From Oscillospiraceae bacterium (GTDB taxonomy: Bacteria; Bacillota; Clostridia; Oscillospirales; Ruminococcaceae): a stretch of 64,000 bases of DNA. The notes under the pieces are model-generated. The model saw only the letters and a program-made list of their open reading frames with translations. It was not told where the DNA came from and made no database searches. The position numbers were made by a program, and so were the translations under genes. Of the stretch, positions 1 through 8,495 are shown piece after piece. How positions within the stretch are numbered: the stretch's first letter is position 1; each line of letters opens with the position of its first letter. The stretch is from assembly GCA_017991935.1 (NCBI GenBank), contig JAGOPP010000005.1, positions 3,517-67,516 on the forward strand, written 5' to 3'.

Positions 1-7
1 GCTTGCG

Positions 8-80
8 AGTTCGCCTCGCCCGCCTTATAGGACGGCGGGCGTCCCCTGCGGGGATCGGCGAACGTCGTCGTAAACAAAAC
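8..80. repeat. Left copy of the 94-bp repeat unit
   Basis: This stretch matches the start of the unit repeated at 419-640: the GTTCGCCTCGCCCGCC motif, a GCCCGCC/GGCGGGC hairpin and a GGCGAAC motif. It lies upstream of the Cys-rich gene, so that gene has copies on both sides. The upstream limit is uncertain because the window begins here. Confidence 0.7.
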
Positions 81-130
81 CTGAAACAGACTTTAGGCTT
101 GCCACCTCGATCGGAAAGGAGCTGTTTTTG

Positions 131-382
131 ATGGAAAAGACCTCATGCGGTCATGGCGGCTCGTGCGGCTGCGGCGCGCACAAAAAAGAGCGCCCCGCCG
201 AGCAAAAGCTCTGGGCCACCGACGACGGGCTCGTCGCCAACCGGGAGCTGATCTGCCGGACCTGCGTCTATAAAGAAAAAGGCTCCGCCGTCTCCTGCGT
301 CAAATACGAGGAGAAGCCGGAGAGCGTGCAAAAAGAGGGCAAATGCCCGTTTTACCTGCGGAACCCCGGGAACTGCTGTTAA
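131..382 (+). CDS. Small Cys-rich hypothetical protein
   Basis: This 83-residue soluble protein has about ten cysteines: an N-terminal CGHGGSCGCG stretch and a later CRTC...C...C pattern ending in CC. The spacing suggests metal or Fe-S binding, but I recognise no named family. The ATG at 131 is preferred over the adjacent TTG at 128 because AAGGAG lies about nine bases upstream. It is monocistronic, flanked by copies of a 94-bp repeat, and followed at once by a perfect inverted repeat that may end its transcript. Function is unknown. Confidence 0.7.
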   Translation: MEKTSCGHGGSCGCGAHKKERPAEQKLWATDDGLVANRELICRTCVYKEKGSAVSCVKYEEKPESVQKEGKCPFYLRNPGNCC

Positions 383-384
383 GC

Positions 385-413
385 GCGTAAAATCTGCTTT
401 GCAGATTTTACGC
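385..413 (+). terminator. Perfect 13-bp inverted repeat after the Cys-rich gene
   Basis: GCGTAAAATCTGC, a TTT loop and GCAGATTTTACGC form a perfect hairpin starting three bases after the stop codon. There is no long T tract after it, so it may be a terminator, an mRNA-stabilising hairpin, or part of the repeat system: the 3' arm recurs in each following 94-bp unit. Confidence 0.5.
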
Positions 414-418
414 AAAAA

Positions 419-640
419 GTTCGCCTCGCCCGCCTTATAGGACGGCGGGCGTCCCCTGCGGGCACCGGCGAACTTCGCCGGAAACAAGACCTTTGCAGAT
501 TTTACGCAAAAAGTTCGCCTCGCCCGCCTTGTAGGGCGGCGGGCGTCCCCTGCGGGCACCGGCCAACTTCGCCGGAAACAAGACCTTTGCAGATTTTACG
601 CAAGGAGTTCGCCTCGCCCGCCTTGTAGGACGGCGGGCGT
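419..640. repeat. Tandem 94-bp repeat, about 2.4 copies
   Basis: The phrase GTTCGCCTCGCCCGCC begins at 419, 513 and 607, giving an exact 94-bp period. Each unit holds a GCCCGCC...GGCGGGC hairpin and ends with the 3' arm of the hairpin that follows the Cys-rich gene. Copies differ by a few substitutions. The stretch from here to 921 holds no other supported gene. Confidence 0.85.
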
Positions 641-685
641 CCTAAAACCGCCCTCGCCGCGCGCCCGGGAATATGCTACTTATTG

Positions 686-691
686 TATAAT
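686..691 (+). promoter_or_regulatory. Possible -10 element for the oxidoreductase operon
   Basis: A TATAAT hexamer is the only clear promoter-like sequence between the repeats and the ferredoxin gene. No convincing -35 lies 16-18 bases upstream. If used, it would leave a leader of roughly 225 nt, in which I see no recognised riboswitch. Confidence 0.3.
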
Positions 692-921
692 CTTAGCGCA
701 AATCGTCTCCGTGTAAAACCGGCGGGCCGTTTCGCGCAAAGTTCGGGGCGATTCGTTCCCGAACGAAAAGCTCAAAACAACCGCTTTCTATGACGTCCGG
801 CGGGCCGCACCGATTCTTTCTTGGAGACGGGCGGCTTCCCGGAGGACAAAAAACGAGGTTCCCGCCGACGGGGGCTCCCGACGGCTTATTTTTGGAATTC
901 TATTTTTGGGGGGATTGCCTT

Positions 922-1128
922 ATGGCGAAAGTTACCATCGACGAGCTGATCTGCAAGGGGTGCGGCCTGTGCGTGTCCGTATGCCCGAAAAAGATCCTGC
1001 GTCTCGCGTCCGACCGCATCTCCGCGAAGGGGTACAACCCCGCGGAGATGACCGACGAGGCCCTGTGCATCGCCTGCGCGATGTGCGGCGTCATCTGCCC
1101 GGACAGCGCGATCACCGTGGAAAAATAA
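922..1128 (+). CDS. 4Fe-4S ferredoxin subunit of 2-oxoacid:ferredoxin oxidoreductase (VorD/KorD-like)
   Basis: This 68-residue protein has two CxxCxxCxxxC motifs (C11, C14, C17, C21 and C49, C52, C55, C59), the pattern of a 2x[4Fe-4S] ferredoxin. It should carry electrons from the thiamine-bound intermediate on the catalytic subunits to free ferredoxin. The ATG at 922 follows a GGGGGGA stretch; the longer open frame upstream has no ferredoxin-like sequence. It is the first gene of a four-gene cluster with the alpha, beta and gamma subunits. Which 2-oxoacid is used cannot be read from sequence alone. Confidence 0.9.
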   Translation: MAKVTIDELICKGCGLCVSVCPKKILRLASDRISAKGYNPAEMTDEALCIACAMCGVICPDSAITVEK

Positions 1129-1201
1129 CCGGGCCGCGCTTCCCGGAACCATCACAAAAAGTTTATCCTGTATTTTGGATAACGGGAAAGGATGAGGATA
1201 C

Positions 1202-2262
1202 TTGGCTGAAAGAGTACTTATGAAAGGCAACGAGGCGATCGCCGAAGCCGCCATCCGCGCCGGCTGCCGCCATTACTTCGGCTACCCGATCACGCCCCAG
1301 ACGGAGATCTCCGCCTATATGTCGCGCCAGATGCCGAAGATCGGGGGCGTGTTCCTTCAGGCGGAGTCCGAGGTCGCCGCGATCAATATGGTCCTCGGCG
1401 CGGCCGCCGCGGGGGTGCGCGCCATGACCTCGAGCTCCTCGCCGGGCATCTCGCTCAAATCGGAGGGCGTCTCCTATATCGCGGGCTCCGATCTGCCCTG
1501 CGTCATCGTCGACTGCATGCGCGGGGGCCCCGGTCTCGGCGGCATCCAGCCCTCCCAGTCCGACTACTGGCAGGCAACCAAGGCCTACGGCCACGGCGAC
1601 TTTCAGCTGCTCGTCTTTGCGCCGAACTCCGTGCAGGAGATGGTCACGGCCGTCTTCGACGCCTTTGAGAACGCCGACCGCTTCCGGATGCCGGCCATGG
1701 TGCTGGCGGACGGCCTGCTCGGTCAGATGATGGAGCCGGTCGTCTTCCCGGACCGCGAGACCGTCACCTACGAAAAACCGTGGGCGGTCACCGGCCGCCA
1801 CGGGACGCGTACGCACAACATCGTCAACTCCCTCTACCTCTCCCCGAAGGAACTCGAGGAGACGAACGTCGCCCGCTTCGCCCGTTACGAGGAGGTCAAG
1901 CGCCTCCTGCCCAAGGCGGAGTGCTACCTGACCGAGGACGCGGAAATCGTGGTCGTCGCGTTCGGCGCGACCTCGCGGATCGTCAAATCCGCCGTGAACG
2001 CGGCGCGGGCGCTGGGCATCAAGGCCGGCATGGTCCGCCCCTACACGCTCTGGCCGTTTCCGGTTGAAAAGATTCAAGAGGGCTGCGAGCATGCTCAAAA
2101 CGTGCTCGTCGTCGAGATGAATATGGGCCAGATGGTGGACGACGTGAAGCTCGCCCTCAACTGCGCGAAGCCCGTCTCCTTCTTCGGGCACACCGGCGGC
2201 ATCATCCCCTCGCCGGACGAAGTGCTCGGCCAAATCAAAAAACTCGCGGGAGGTGAGCGCTG

Positions 2263-2263
<1 letters not shown>
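1202..2263 (+). CDS. 2-oxoacid:ferredoxin oxidoreductase, alpha subunit (VorB/KorA-like)
   Basis: A 353-residue pyrimidine-binding subunit, with the family motif GYPITPQTE near residues 27-35 and a long C-terminal transketolase-like domain. With the beta subunit it decarboxylates a CoA-dependent 2-oxoacid to acyl-CoA and reduces ferredoxin in anaerobes. The start is TTG, chosen because GGAAAGGATGAGG lies just upstream and the protein then begins MAERVLMKGNEA as expected. There is no fused gamma domain, which agrees with a separate gamma gene downstream. It overlaps the beta gene by one base. The branched-chain (Vor) assignment is the usual annotation for this subunit layout, not proven. Confidence 0.9.
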
Positions 2264-3012
<749 letters not shown>

Positions 3013-3013
3013 A

Positions 3014-3556
3014 ATGGCCGCTTCCCATAACATGCTGTTCGCCGGTTTCGGCGGGCAGGGCATCCTTTTTACCGGTAAGGCCGTCGCCTACTCCGGCATG
3101 ATGGAGGGGCGCGAGGTCTCGTGGCTGCCGAGCTACGGCCCGGAGATGCGCGGCGGCACCGCGAACTGCTCGGTCTGCCTCTCCGACGAGCCGATCGGCT
3201 CGCCGCTGGTGCTCGCCCCCGACTGCCTCGTCGTCATGAACAACCCCTCCTACGACCGGTTCATCGACTCCGTCGTGCCGGGGGGCGTCGCGGTGATCGA
3301 CAGTACGCTCGTCGACCGCGCCTGTGACCGCGCCGACATCGCCGCCGTTTTCCTCCCCGCCACGCAGATGGCGCAGGAGAGCGACCTTCAGGGCCTCGCC
3401 AACATCATCCTGCTGGGCGCGCTGCTGAAGGCGACCGGCTTCACCACGGTAGAAAACCTCGAGAGCTGCTTCCAGAAGATCGTCCCGGCCAAAAAAGCCG
3501 ACCTGATCGAAAAAAACATGCAGGCGCTTAGGCTCGGCATGGAATTCGCGGGCTGA
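3014..3556 (+). CDS. 2-oxoacid:ferredoxin oxidoreductase, gamma subunit
   Basis: A 180-residue gamma subunit. It opens with GFGGQG, the family glycine loop, and carries [14 protein letters not shown], a conserved stretch of the CoA-binding gamma domain. It completes the D-B-A-C complement needed for the complex. It follows the beta stop after one base and is the last gene of the operon, with a strong intrinsic terminator about 100 bases downstream. Confidence 0.92.
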   Translation: MAASHNMLFAGFGGQGILFTGKAVAYSGMMEGREVSWLPSYGPEMRGGTANCSVCLSDEPIGSPLVLAPDCLVVMNNPSYDRFIDSVVPGGVAVIDSTLVDRACDRADIAAVFLPATQMAQESDLQGLANIILLGALLKATGFTTVENLESCFQKIVPAKKADLIEKNMQALRLGMEFAG

Positions 3557-3654
3557 CGGCCTGTTTTGCAGGGCCGAAGGGCGGACTCCGCGGTCCCTTC
3601 CCGCCGCCGGGGGAGCCTCGTGCCGGCGGGTACCCGGAGTGGAAATTTTCGTAT

Positions 3655-3695
3655 AAAAAGAACGGCACCGGAAAAAATCCGATGCCGTTCTTTTT
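3655..3695 (+). terminator. Intrinsic terminator of the oxidoreductase operon
   Basis: AAAAAGAACGGCA-CCGG pairs with CCG-ATGCCGTTCTTTTT around an A-rich loop, giving a long stem ending in a T run. The matching A run on the 5' side makes it potentially bidirectional. Confidence 0.9.
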
Positions 3696-3912
3696 GAGTG
3701 ATTTTAGTTTGAGGGTTGTTTTGAGGAGGGTGTACGCCGAAAAGCTTGCGGCTCCTTCCGGGTACATTTTTATTATAGCATGGGAGGAAAAAACTTTGTT
3801 AAGTAACGGTTAACATTCCCCCGAAAATATCGGATATTTTATGAATAAAGCGCGGGCTTTCCGCCCCGCCGCCTGTCCTTTTGCGGCAGGCTGACCCGAG
3901 AAACCGGAACAT

Positions 3913-4090
3913 GAACTTTGAGCGTCAACTGCGCGCAGCCTCAGGCTGCCCTCAGGCGACCGCGAGGAACCGGAAAGTTTACTTTGAGCGTCAACTGCCC
4001 GTCGCCTCAGGCGACCTTGAGGAACCGGAAAGTTTACTTTGAGCGTCAACTGCGCGCAGCCTCAGGCTGCCCTCAGGCGACCGCGAGGAA
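3913..4090 (+). repeat. Dispersed hairpin-repeat cluster A (three copies) upstream of lexA
   Basis: The phrase CTTTGAGCGTCAACTGC occurs three times, each followed by a hairpin: GCAGCC-TCA-GGCTGC at 3935-3949, GTCGCC-TCA-GGCGAC at 4001-4015, then GCAGCC-TCA-GGCTGC again. The outer stem pairs differ but remain complementary. The cluster points toward lexA and ends about 25 bases before its -35 element. Confidence 0.9.
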
Positions 4091-4107
4091 ATTTTTTCAA
4101 AAAAGTG

Positions 4108-4147
4108 CGAACATACGTTTGCATTTCTAAAAGAGATGTGCTATACT
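4108..4147 (+). promoter_or_regulatory. lexA promoter with overlapping SOS (LexA/DinR) box
   Basis: CGAACATACGTTTG at 4108-4121 matches the Gram-positive LexA box (CGAAC-N4-GTTCG) with one mismatch in the right half-site. It overlaps a -35 TTTGCA (4118-4123), which lies 18 bases from a -10 TATACT (4142-4147). This layout predicts that LexA represses its own gene. Confidence 0.85.
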
Positions 4148-4191
4148 ACCCGTGTAAGACCGGAACCTTTTTTTCGAAAGGAGCCCTTGCC

Positions 4192-4767
4192 ATGACGCAG
4201 AAATCCGACGAAATCTATTCTTATATCTCCGAGCACCTCAATGAATACGGCTATCCGCCGACGGTCCGCGAGATCTGCGCCGAGCTCGGCATCCGCTCCA
4301 CCTCCACGGTTCACCGCTATCTGCGGGAGCTGCAGGCCGACGGCAGGATCACGATGGGCGAAAATCAAAACCGCGCCATCACGCTCAACGACGCCGCGCC
4401 CGCCGGGACGATCCCGGTGCTCGGCCGGGTCGCGGCCGGCTCGCCGATCCTTGCGGAGGAGGAGGTCGAGGAATACATCCCGTGGTCGGGCAGCGCGGCC
4501 GGCCTCTTCGCGCTGCGGGTGCGCGGCGACAGTATGATCAAATGCGGCATCCTGAGCGGCGACATTGTGGTCGTGCGCCAGACGCCGGAGGCGGAGAGCG
4601 GCGAGATCGTGGTCGCCTTAGTCGGCGGCGACGCCACCGTCAAGCGCTTTTATAAAGAAAACGGGCATTTCCGCCTCCAGCCGGAGAACGACGCCTACGA
4701 ACCGATCCTCGTGGACGAGGTGACCATCCTCGGCAAGGTCGTCTCCGTCGTAAGAACCTACGACTGA
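4192..4767 (+). CDS. lexA: SOS repressor LexA
   Basis: A 191-residue repressor and self-cleaving protease. An N-terminal winged helix-turn-helix (residues about 1-65, with YPPTVREICAELG) binds SOS boxes. The C-terminal S24 peptidase domain has the cleavage site A82-G83, catalytic Ser114 (GDSM) and Lys151. RecA filaments on single-stranded DNA trigger cleavage. The ATG at 4192 has GAAAGGAG upstream; an in-frame extension to 4039 translates the repeat cluster and is rejected. Its own promoter carries a LexA box. It is monocistronic. Confidence 0.95.
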   Translation: MTQKSDEIYSYISEHLNEYGYPPTVREICAELGIRSTSTVHRYLRELQADGRITMGENQNRAITLNDAAPAGTIPVLGRVAAGSPILAEEEVEEYIPWSGSAAGLFALRVRGDSMIKCGILSGDIVVVRQTPEAESGEIVVALVGGDATVKRFYKENGHFRLQPENDAYEPILVDEVTILGKVVSVVRTYD

Positions 4768-4861
4768 CACGCGGCCCGGGGCGCAATAAGCGGCCCCTGC
4801 CTTGAGCACCGAAAGGCCTTTCGTGCTCATTGCCGCCGGATGCTCAAAAAATAAAAGGCGC

Positions 4862-5310
4862 GGCGGGGCGGCCTGAGGCTGCGCGCGACCCGAGCGCGCG
4901 GCGTTGCCCAGCCCTAAAACAAAAGCGGCGGAGACCGGGCGGCTTTCGCCGCCCATTTTTTTGTGTCGGCGTTGGCATACGCCTCCGGTAAAATAGGGCG
5001 AAAACCGGAGGCTTTTCTTTGCCCCGATCTTTCGCGCGCGGCGGGGCGGCCTGAGGCTACGCGCGACCCGAGCGCGCGGCGTTGCCCATCCCTAAAACAA
5101 AAGCGGCGGAGACCGGGCGGCTTTCGCCGCCCATTTTTTCGCGCGCGGCGTTGCCCAGCCCTCCGGTAAAATAGGGCGAAAACCGGAGGCTTTCCTTCGC
5201 CCCGATCTTTCGCGTGCGGCGCGGCGGCCTGAGGTTGTGCGCGACCCGAGCGCGCGGCGTTGCCCATCCCTAAAACAAAAGCGGCGGAGACCGGGCGGCT
5301 TTCGCCCTAT
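4862..5310. repeat. Tandem 178-bp repeat (2.5 copies) built from terminator hairpins
   Basis: The phrase GCCTGAGG starts at 4871, 5049 and 5227, an exact 178-bp period. Each full unit contains two terminator-like hairpins: GGGCGGC-TTTC-GCCGCCC plus a T run (first copy 4937-4962), and CCTCCGGT...ACCGGAGG plus T-rich sequence. The third unit is truncated inside its first hairpin. The array fills the convergent gap between lexA and the lipoprotein gene and contains no supported gene. Confidence 0.88.
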
Positions 5311-5314
5311 GTAT

Positions 5315-5341
5315 GGCAGGAGAAGATCCTGCCGTTTTTTT
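5315..5341 (+). terminator. Terminator hairpin between lexA and the lipoprotein gene
   Basis: GGCAGGA-GAAGA-TCCTGCC is followed by GTTTTTTT. It lies just beyond the truncated third 178-bp unit and 20 bases before the stop of the convergent lipoprotein gene. Confidence 0.8.
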
Positions 5342-5361
5342 ATGCCTGAAAAGAGGTCTTT

Positions 5362-7479
5362 TTATTTGCTTGTGGTCTGCCCGCTGCCCTGAGCGGACTG
5401 ATCCAAAGACTGCTCCAGCGGGGAATCCGTGTCCTTTCCGCCCCAGTCGGAGAAGATGCCGGTCACAAACCCGGTGCGGGTCTCCTCGGTAAAGGATTTG
5501 CCCTGCGCGTAGCTGGTCGCGGCGCTCTCGAAGTTGGTGCGCCAGCCCTCGGAGGCGTAGCGGTAATAAGAGGGCACCCAGTCCCCGGCGTCCAAATAGG
5601 CGGCGAGGCTCAGCCGGAGGGAATCCGGGAGCTCTCCCGCGGGGTTGTTGGCGCCGTTGCCGGAGGTCGCGCCGCTTGTGTTCCCGGGGGAGGCGTTTCC
5701 GCTCCCGGCGGCGCTACCGGCGTTTCCGCTTGTGGCGGCCGCTTTGCTGGCTCCCGCCGCGCTCGTGCCTGTGGTGCTCGCGCCCGCGGTGCTCGCGGCG
5801 TTTTTCGCGCTCGACGCGCTGTTGGCGGCCCCGCCTGAGGCGGCGCCGTTGCCGGAGGCCGCTTTGCCGGTGCCGGAGGCGTTGTTTCCCGAGGTGGTCT
5901 TGCCGGAGGTGCTCGCGTTGCCGGAAGCAGACGCCCCGCTCGTTGTCCCGCCTGCGGCGCTGTTTCCACCGGGCGCGGCGGTTCCGGTGAGCGTCGCCCA
6001 GTCGGTGCCGAACGTGCCGGTCAGCAGCCCGAGGCCGGTCGGATTGGTGTAGAGCCATTTCAAAAACGCCTCCGCCTCGGTGACCTGCTTGGCGTCCGCG
6101 TTCGGGTTGATTACAAACCAAGAGAGCACGTCCACCGTGATGCAGCGGTCGAGCTCGTCCGGGGTCTTGGGCGTCACGTCGGCGGCGTTCCCGCCCGACG
6201 CGGAATTGCCGGAGGTATTCGCGTTGCCGGAGGTATTCGCGTTGCCGGAGGTGGCCGCATTGCCGGAGGTATTCGCGTTGCCGGAGGTGGCCGCATTGCC
6301 GGAGGTATTCGCGTTGCCTGAGGTGTTTGCCTTACCGGAATTGGCCGCGCTGGCGGAGTTGGCCGCCCCGCCGGAGGTGGCGGCGTTGCCGGAGGTGTTC
6401 GCCTTACCGGAAGTGGCCGCGCTGCCGGAGGTCGCCGCGCTGCCGGAGGTCGTGGCGTTGCCGGAGGTCGTTGTCTTGCCTGCTTTGGCCGGGTGGGTCA
6501 CTTTGAAGGGGATCAGCAGCAGGCGGTCGGCGGCCTCGGTTTCCGTTTTGAGGTTGTCGCCAAAGGAGGTGGTCCCGGCGACGAAGAGCGCCTTGCCGGA
6601 AGCCAGTTCATCGGCGGAGTAGGTCTTCGTCGTGGCGTTCGCGAAATGGAGCTCGGCGGAAGCGGCCGCGGCATCCGCGTAGTCGCGGAAGGCGTCGGTA
6701 TCCCCGCTGAGATCCCCGGCGAACACGTCGCCGGCCGTATAGCCGGAGGCGATGGCCGCGTCAAGCAGCCAAGAGGACACCTGCCCGGCCTCGGCGGTCT
6801 GTCCAAAGACCGCCTCAAGCCCCGCGGCGGCGCCGGTCTTCGTCTTCGCGAGGGTGTAGGTGTGGCCGTTTAAGAGCACCTTCGCGGCCGAGGGCTTCGC
6901 GATCCACGCGGCGGCGGCTTTGACGAGCGCCTTAAATTCGGCGTAGTCGCAGGTTTGCAGGTCCTCGATCAGGTCGTCGTTGTCGGCGGCGGGAAAGAGA
7001 TTCGCCAGCATCTGCGGGTCCACAATATAACCCCGGCCCTCGATCTCAAAGGGCAGGCCGTAGCTTCCCTTTCCGGAGACATCCAAGGCGAGGCCGGTCG
7101 GGATCGCGGTGTAGACGGAGGCGAGGGTCCCGCCCGCGGCGTAATCCTTCATATTGGTTTTGAAATCCGTCACCGTGCCGTAGTCGGAGATCAGGTAGAG
7201 CGCGGGTTTTTCTGAGCCAATCTTTCCTCCGAGCTCTTTTTCCGCGTAGACGAGATTGATTTTTTTCCCGGTCGCGGTCTCATAGGCGGAGGCGAGGGTC
7301 CGCAGCGAAGCGCGCAGGCTGTCCCGGTCGTGATAGATCACAAGGTCGTATCCGGTGTCTTCGATTCCGCTCGATGTGGAGCTCTCCGCCGGAGGATTGT
7401 TATTCTTTTTCCAGCAGCCTGAAAGCATCATCAGGGCGAGCAGCAGCGCCGTCGCCCGCAAAAAGCGTCTTGCAGACAA
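5362..7479 (-). CDS. ABC-type solute-binding lipoprotein with two long Ser/Thr/Gly/Asn/Ala repeat inserts
   Basis: A 705-residue lipoprotein. The signal peptide ends in the lipobox LSGC (Cys22). The body resembles a family-1-type extracellular solute-binding protein (for example YDLVIYHDRDSL near the N-terminus and GLPFEIEGRGYIV). Two low-complexity blocks interrupt it: about residues 333-433, made mostly of (A/N)TSGN pentapeptides, and about 505-613, a more degenerate Ser/Thr/Gly/Asn/Ala block. Between and after them recognisable binding-protein sequence resumes. No permease or ATPase gene is adjacent, so the partner transporter and ligand are unknown. The inserts look like flexible linkers that could be glycosylated; that is inference. 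Confidence 0.75.
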   Translation of the reverse strand: MSARRFLRATALLLALMMLSGCWKKNNNPPAESSTSSGIEDTGYDLVIYHDRDSLRASLRTLASAYETATGKKINLVYAEKELGGKIGSEKPALYLISDYGTVTDFKTNMKDYAAGGTLASVYTAIPTGLALDVSGKGSYGLPFEIEGRGYIVDPQMLANLFPAADNDDLIEDLQTCDYAEFKALVKAAAAWIAKPSAAKVLLNGHTYTLAKTKTGAAAGLEAVFGQTAEAGQVSSWLLDAAIASGYTAGDVFAGDLSGDTDAFRDYADAAAASAELHFANATTKTYSADELASGKALFVAGTTSFGDNLKTETEAADRLLLIPFKVTHPAKAGKTTTSGNATTSGSAATSGSAATSGKANTSGNAATSGGAANSASAANSGKANTSGNANTSGNAATSGNANTSGNAATSGNANTSGNANTSGNSASGGNAADVTPKTPDELDRCITVDVLSWFVINPNADAKQVTEAEAFLKWLYTNPTGLGLLTGTFGTDWATLTGTAAPGGNSAAGGTTSGASASGNASTSGKTTSGNNASGTGKAASGNGAASGGAANSASSAKNAASTAGASTTGTSAAGASKAAATSGNAGSAAGSGNASPGNTSGATSGNGANNPAGELPDSLRLSLAAYLDAGDWVPSYYRYASEGWRTNFESAATSYAQGKSFTEETRTGFVTGIFSDWGGKDTDSPLEQSLDQSAQGSGQTTSK
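6190..6480 (-). repeat. In-frame 15-bp repeats encoding TSGN-type pentapeptides
   Basis: Units such as TTGCCGGAGGTATTC recur about twenty times at 15-bp spacing within the lipoprotein gene. On the minus strand they encode (A/N)-T-S-G-N or close variants such as ATSGS and NSGKA. The second insert (5645-5965) is a more degenerate version. Point differences between units show that the expansion is not a simple assembly stutter. Confidence 0.85.
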
Positions 7480-7576
7480 AATGAATCATCCTTTCATGGT
7501 TTTTTATTATTCTTTGCATTGCGGCGGTGCTTATCGCTGGAAAAATGAGACCGGCTTTAAAAATTTTTCCGGCGTC

Positions 7577-7605
7577 TTGACAGAACGGCCGTGAAATGTT
7601 AGAAT
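7577..7605 (+). promoter_or_regulatory. Sigma-A promoter of tRNA-Leu
   Basis: TTGACA at 7577-7582 lies 17 bases from TAGAAT at 7600-7605, which ends 13 bases before the mature tRNA 5' end. Confidence 0.85.
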
Positions 7606-7618
7606 AAACCACGCAAAT

Positions 7619-7705
7619 GCGGATGTGGCGGAATTGGCAGACGCGCTAGATTCAGGTTCTAGTGATAGCAATATCCTGTGGGTTCAACTCCCATCATCCG
7701 CACCA
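7619..7705 (+). tRNA. tRNA-Leu (CAG anticodon)
   Basis: The acceptor stem GCGGATG pairs with CATCCGC, followed by A and an encoded CCA. The anticodon stem CTAGA/TCTAG encloses the loop TTCAGGT, placing CAG as anticodon. A long variable arm and GGTTCAACTCC T-arm fit a class II leucine tRNA. It has its own promoter and terminator. Confidence 0.97.
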
Positions 7706-7710
7706 AAAAA

Positions 7711-7757
7711 GAAGCCGGGAATCGCATGTCTAAGCGACTCTCGGCTTCTTTATTTTT
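7711..7757 (+). terminator. Terminator of tRNA-Leu
   Basis: GAAGCCGGGA pairs with TCTCGGCTTC around an internal hairpin and is followed by TTTATTTTT. It begins six bases after the tRNA CCA end. Confidence 0.85.
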
Positions 7758-7810
7758 GAGGCGACACCGCGGGCAACACCGTTTTTTGTATTGCGGATTT
7801 GCCATTTCGT

Positions 7811-8023
7811 TTAATAATCGTTTCGATACTCGATGATATCCGGGATCTCGCAGTCCAGTATAAAACACAGGGCGTCGAGCGTTTTGAGCGTGATATTCTT
7901 CCCGTGTTTCATGCGGTACAAAATGTTCGCGGAAATCCCTTGTTTGTAAATCAAATGATATTCCGTTATATTTTTCCTCAGCAGCGTCTTGTAAAACGGA
8001 TCATAGCTGATCATCCACATCAC
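7811..8023 (-). CDS. Small Xre/Cro-type helix-turn-helix regulator
   Basis: A 70-residue protein consisting only of a Cro/C1-type DNA-binding domain: LLRKNITEYHLIYKQGISANILYRMKHGKNITLKTL has the two helices and the N-x-x-R-x-K-x-G-x-x-x-T-L-x-T-L spacing of the HTH_26 group. It has no sensor or peptidase domain. It is encoded next to a pair of identical palindromes, likely its operators, and ends 100 bases from the tRNA-Leu gene. It could be a remnant of a mobile element inserted by a tRNA, but no integrase or att duplication is visible. Confidence 0.8.
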   Translation of the reverse strand: MMWMISYDPFYKTLLRKNITEYHLIYKQGISANILYRMKHGKNITLKTLDALCFILDCEIPDIIEYRNDY

Positions 8024-8042
8024 CCAATAAAGAATAGCACGC

Positions 8043-8079
8043 TCAATATATTGACCGTGCCCAATATATTGAGTATAAT
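8043..8079 (+). promoter_or_regulatory. Twin palindromic operators over a consensus promoter
   Basis: CAATATATTG occurs at 8044-8053 and 8062-8071, so the centres are 18 bp apart. On the + strand, TTGACC (8051-8056), a 17-base spacer and TATAAT (8074-8079) form a near-consensus promoter that both palindromes overlap. The neighbouring Xre gene starts 20 bases away on the opposite strand, which makes it the obvious candidate binder. The + strand promoter has no clear gene of its own before the 68-residue CDS at 8496. Confidence 0.75.
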
Positions 8080-8440
8080 GTAGACGAGGCGATTTAAATC
8101 ATAAACCGTAAAATTTCCTTTTTTCGCGGACGGGGCATGGCGTAAAAAAGGGGCGAGCATGCCGGGCGCGCGGCTCCGATTTCAGCAACCCGTCGTAGGA
8201 AGTCCCCGGCGCGCCGCGGATGCCGCGCTCAATTTTTACCGGCGTTTCCCGCGTCATCCCGACATTGGAAAGCGGAAGCCGCCGGGCCGGTTTCGTTTGG
8301 CCGGCCCTCTGTTTTCGCCTGATTTTCCGGATATTTTGGCCGTTATGGATCCCATCCTGTTTGACCTTTCGGCCGCCCATCCTCGCTTCCTCTTCCACAT
8401 TTGAACCAGTTTTGGTTCGGATGTTTTAAGCATAGAAGAA
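8080..8440. other. Gene-free stretch downstream of the twin-palindrome promoter
   Basis: Both strands have short open frames here, but none has a good ribosome binding site or recognisable sequence. A GAACC-AGTTTT-GGTTC hairpin sits near the right end (8403-8418). It may be a long 5' leader for the gene at 8496, a small RNA, or decayed sequence; nothing decides between these. Confidence 0.4.
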
Positions 8441-8495
8441 ACGGATGACAGAATGGGTCCGGTTCCAGTCCAACCGGAAGTGGGAGGTGTTTTGC

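Noticed and set aside
3913-4090. CRISPR array in the hairpin-repeat clusters
   Set aside because: Units are not separated by unique equal-length spacers, and copies are scattered at many loci with different flanks.
4039-4191. N-terminal extension of LexA
   Set aside because: The extra residues translate the dispersed repeat and promoter; the proper start has a ribosome site and normal length.
6080-6622. Plus-strand frame encoding ALPEVFALPEV repeats
   Set aside because: It is the reverse-strand reading of the TSGN repeats; the minus-strand lipoprotein has a signal peptide and binding-protein sequence on both sides.
7706-8100. An integrated mobile element at the tRNA-Leu gene
   Set aside because: An Xre gene sits beside the tRNA, but no integrase and no duplicated tRNA 3' end was found.
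8099-8398. A 99-codon minus-strand frame
   Set aside because: No ribosome site, no recognisable domain, and overlapping frames on both strands look equally random.
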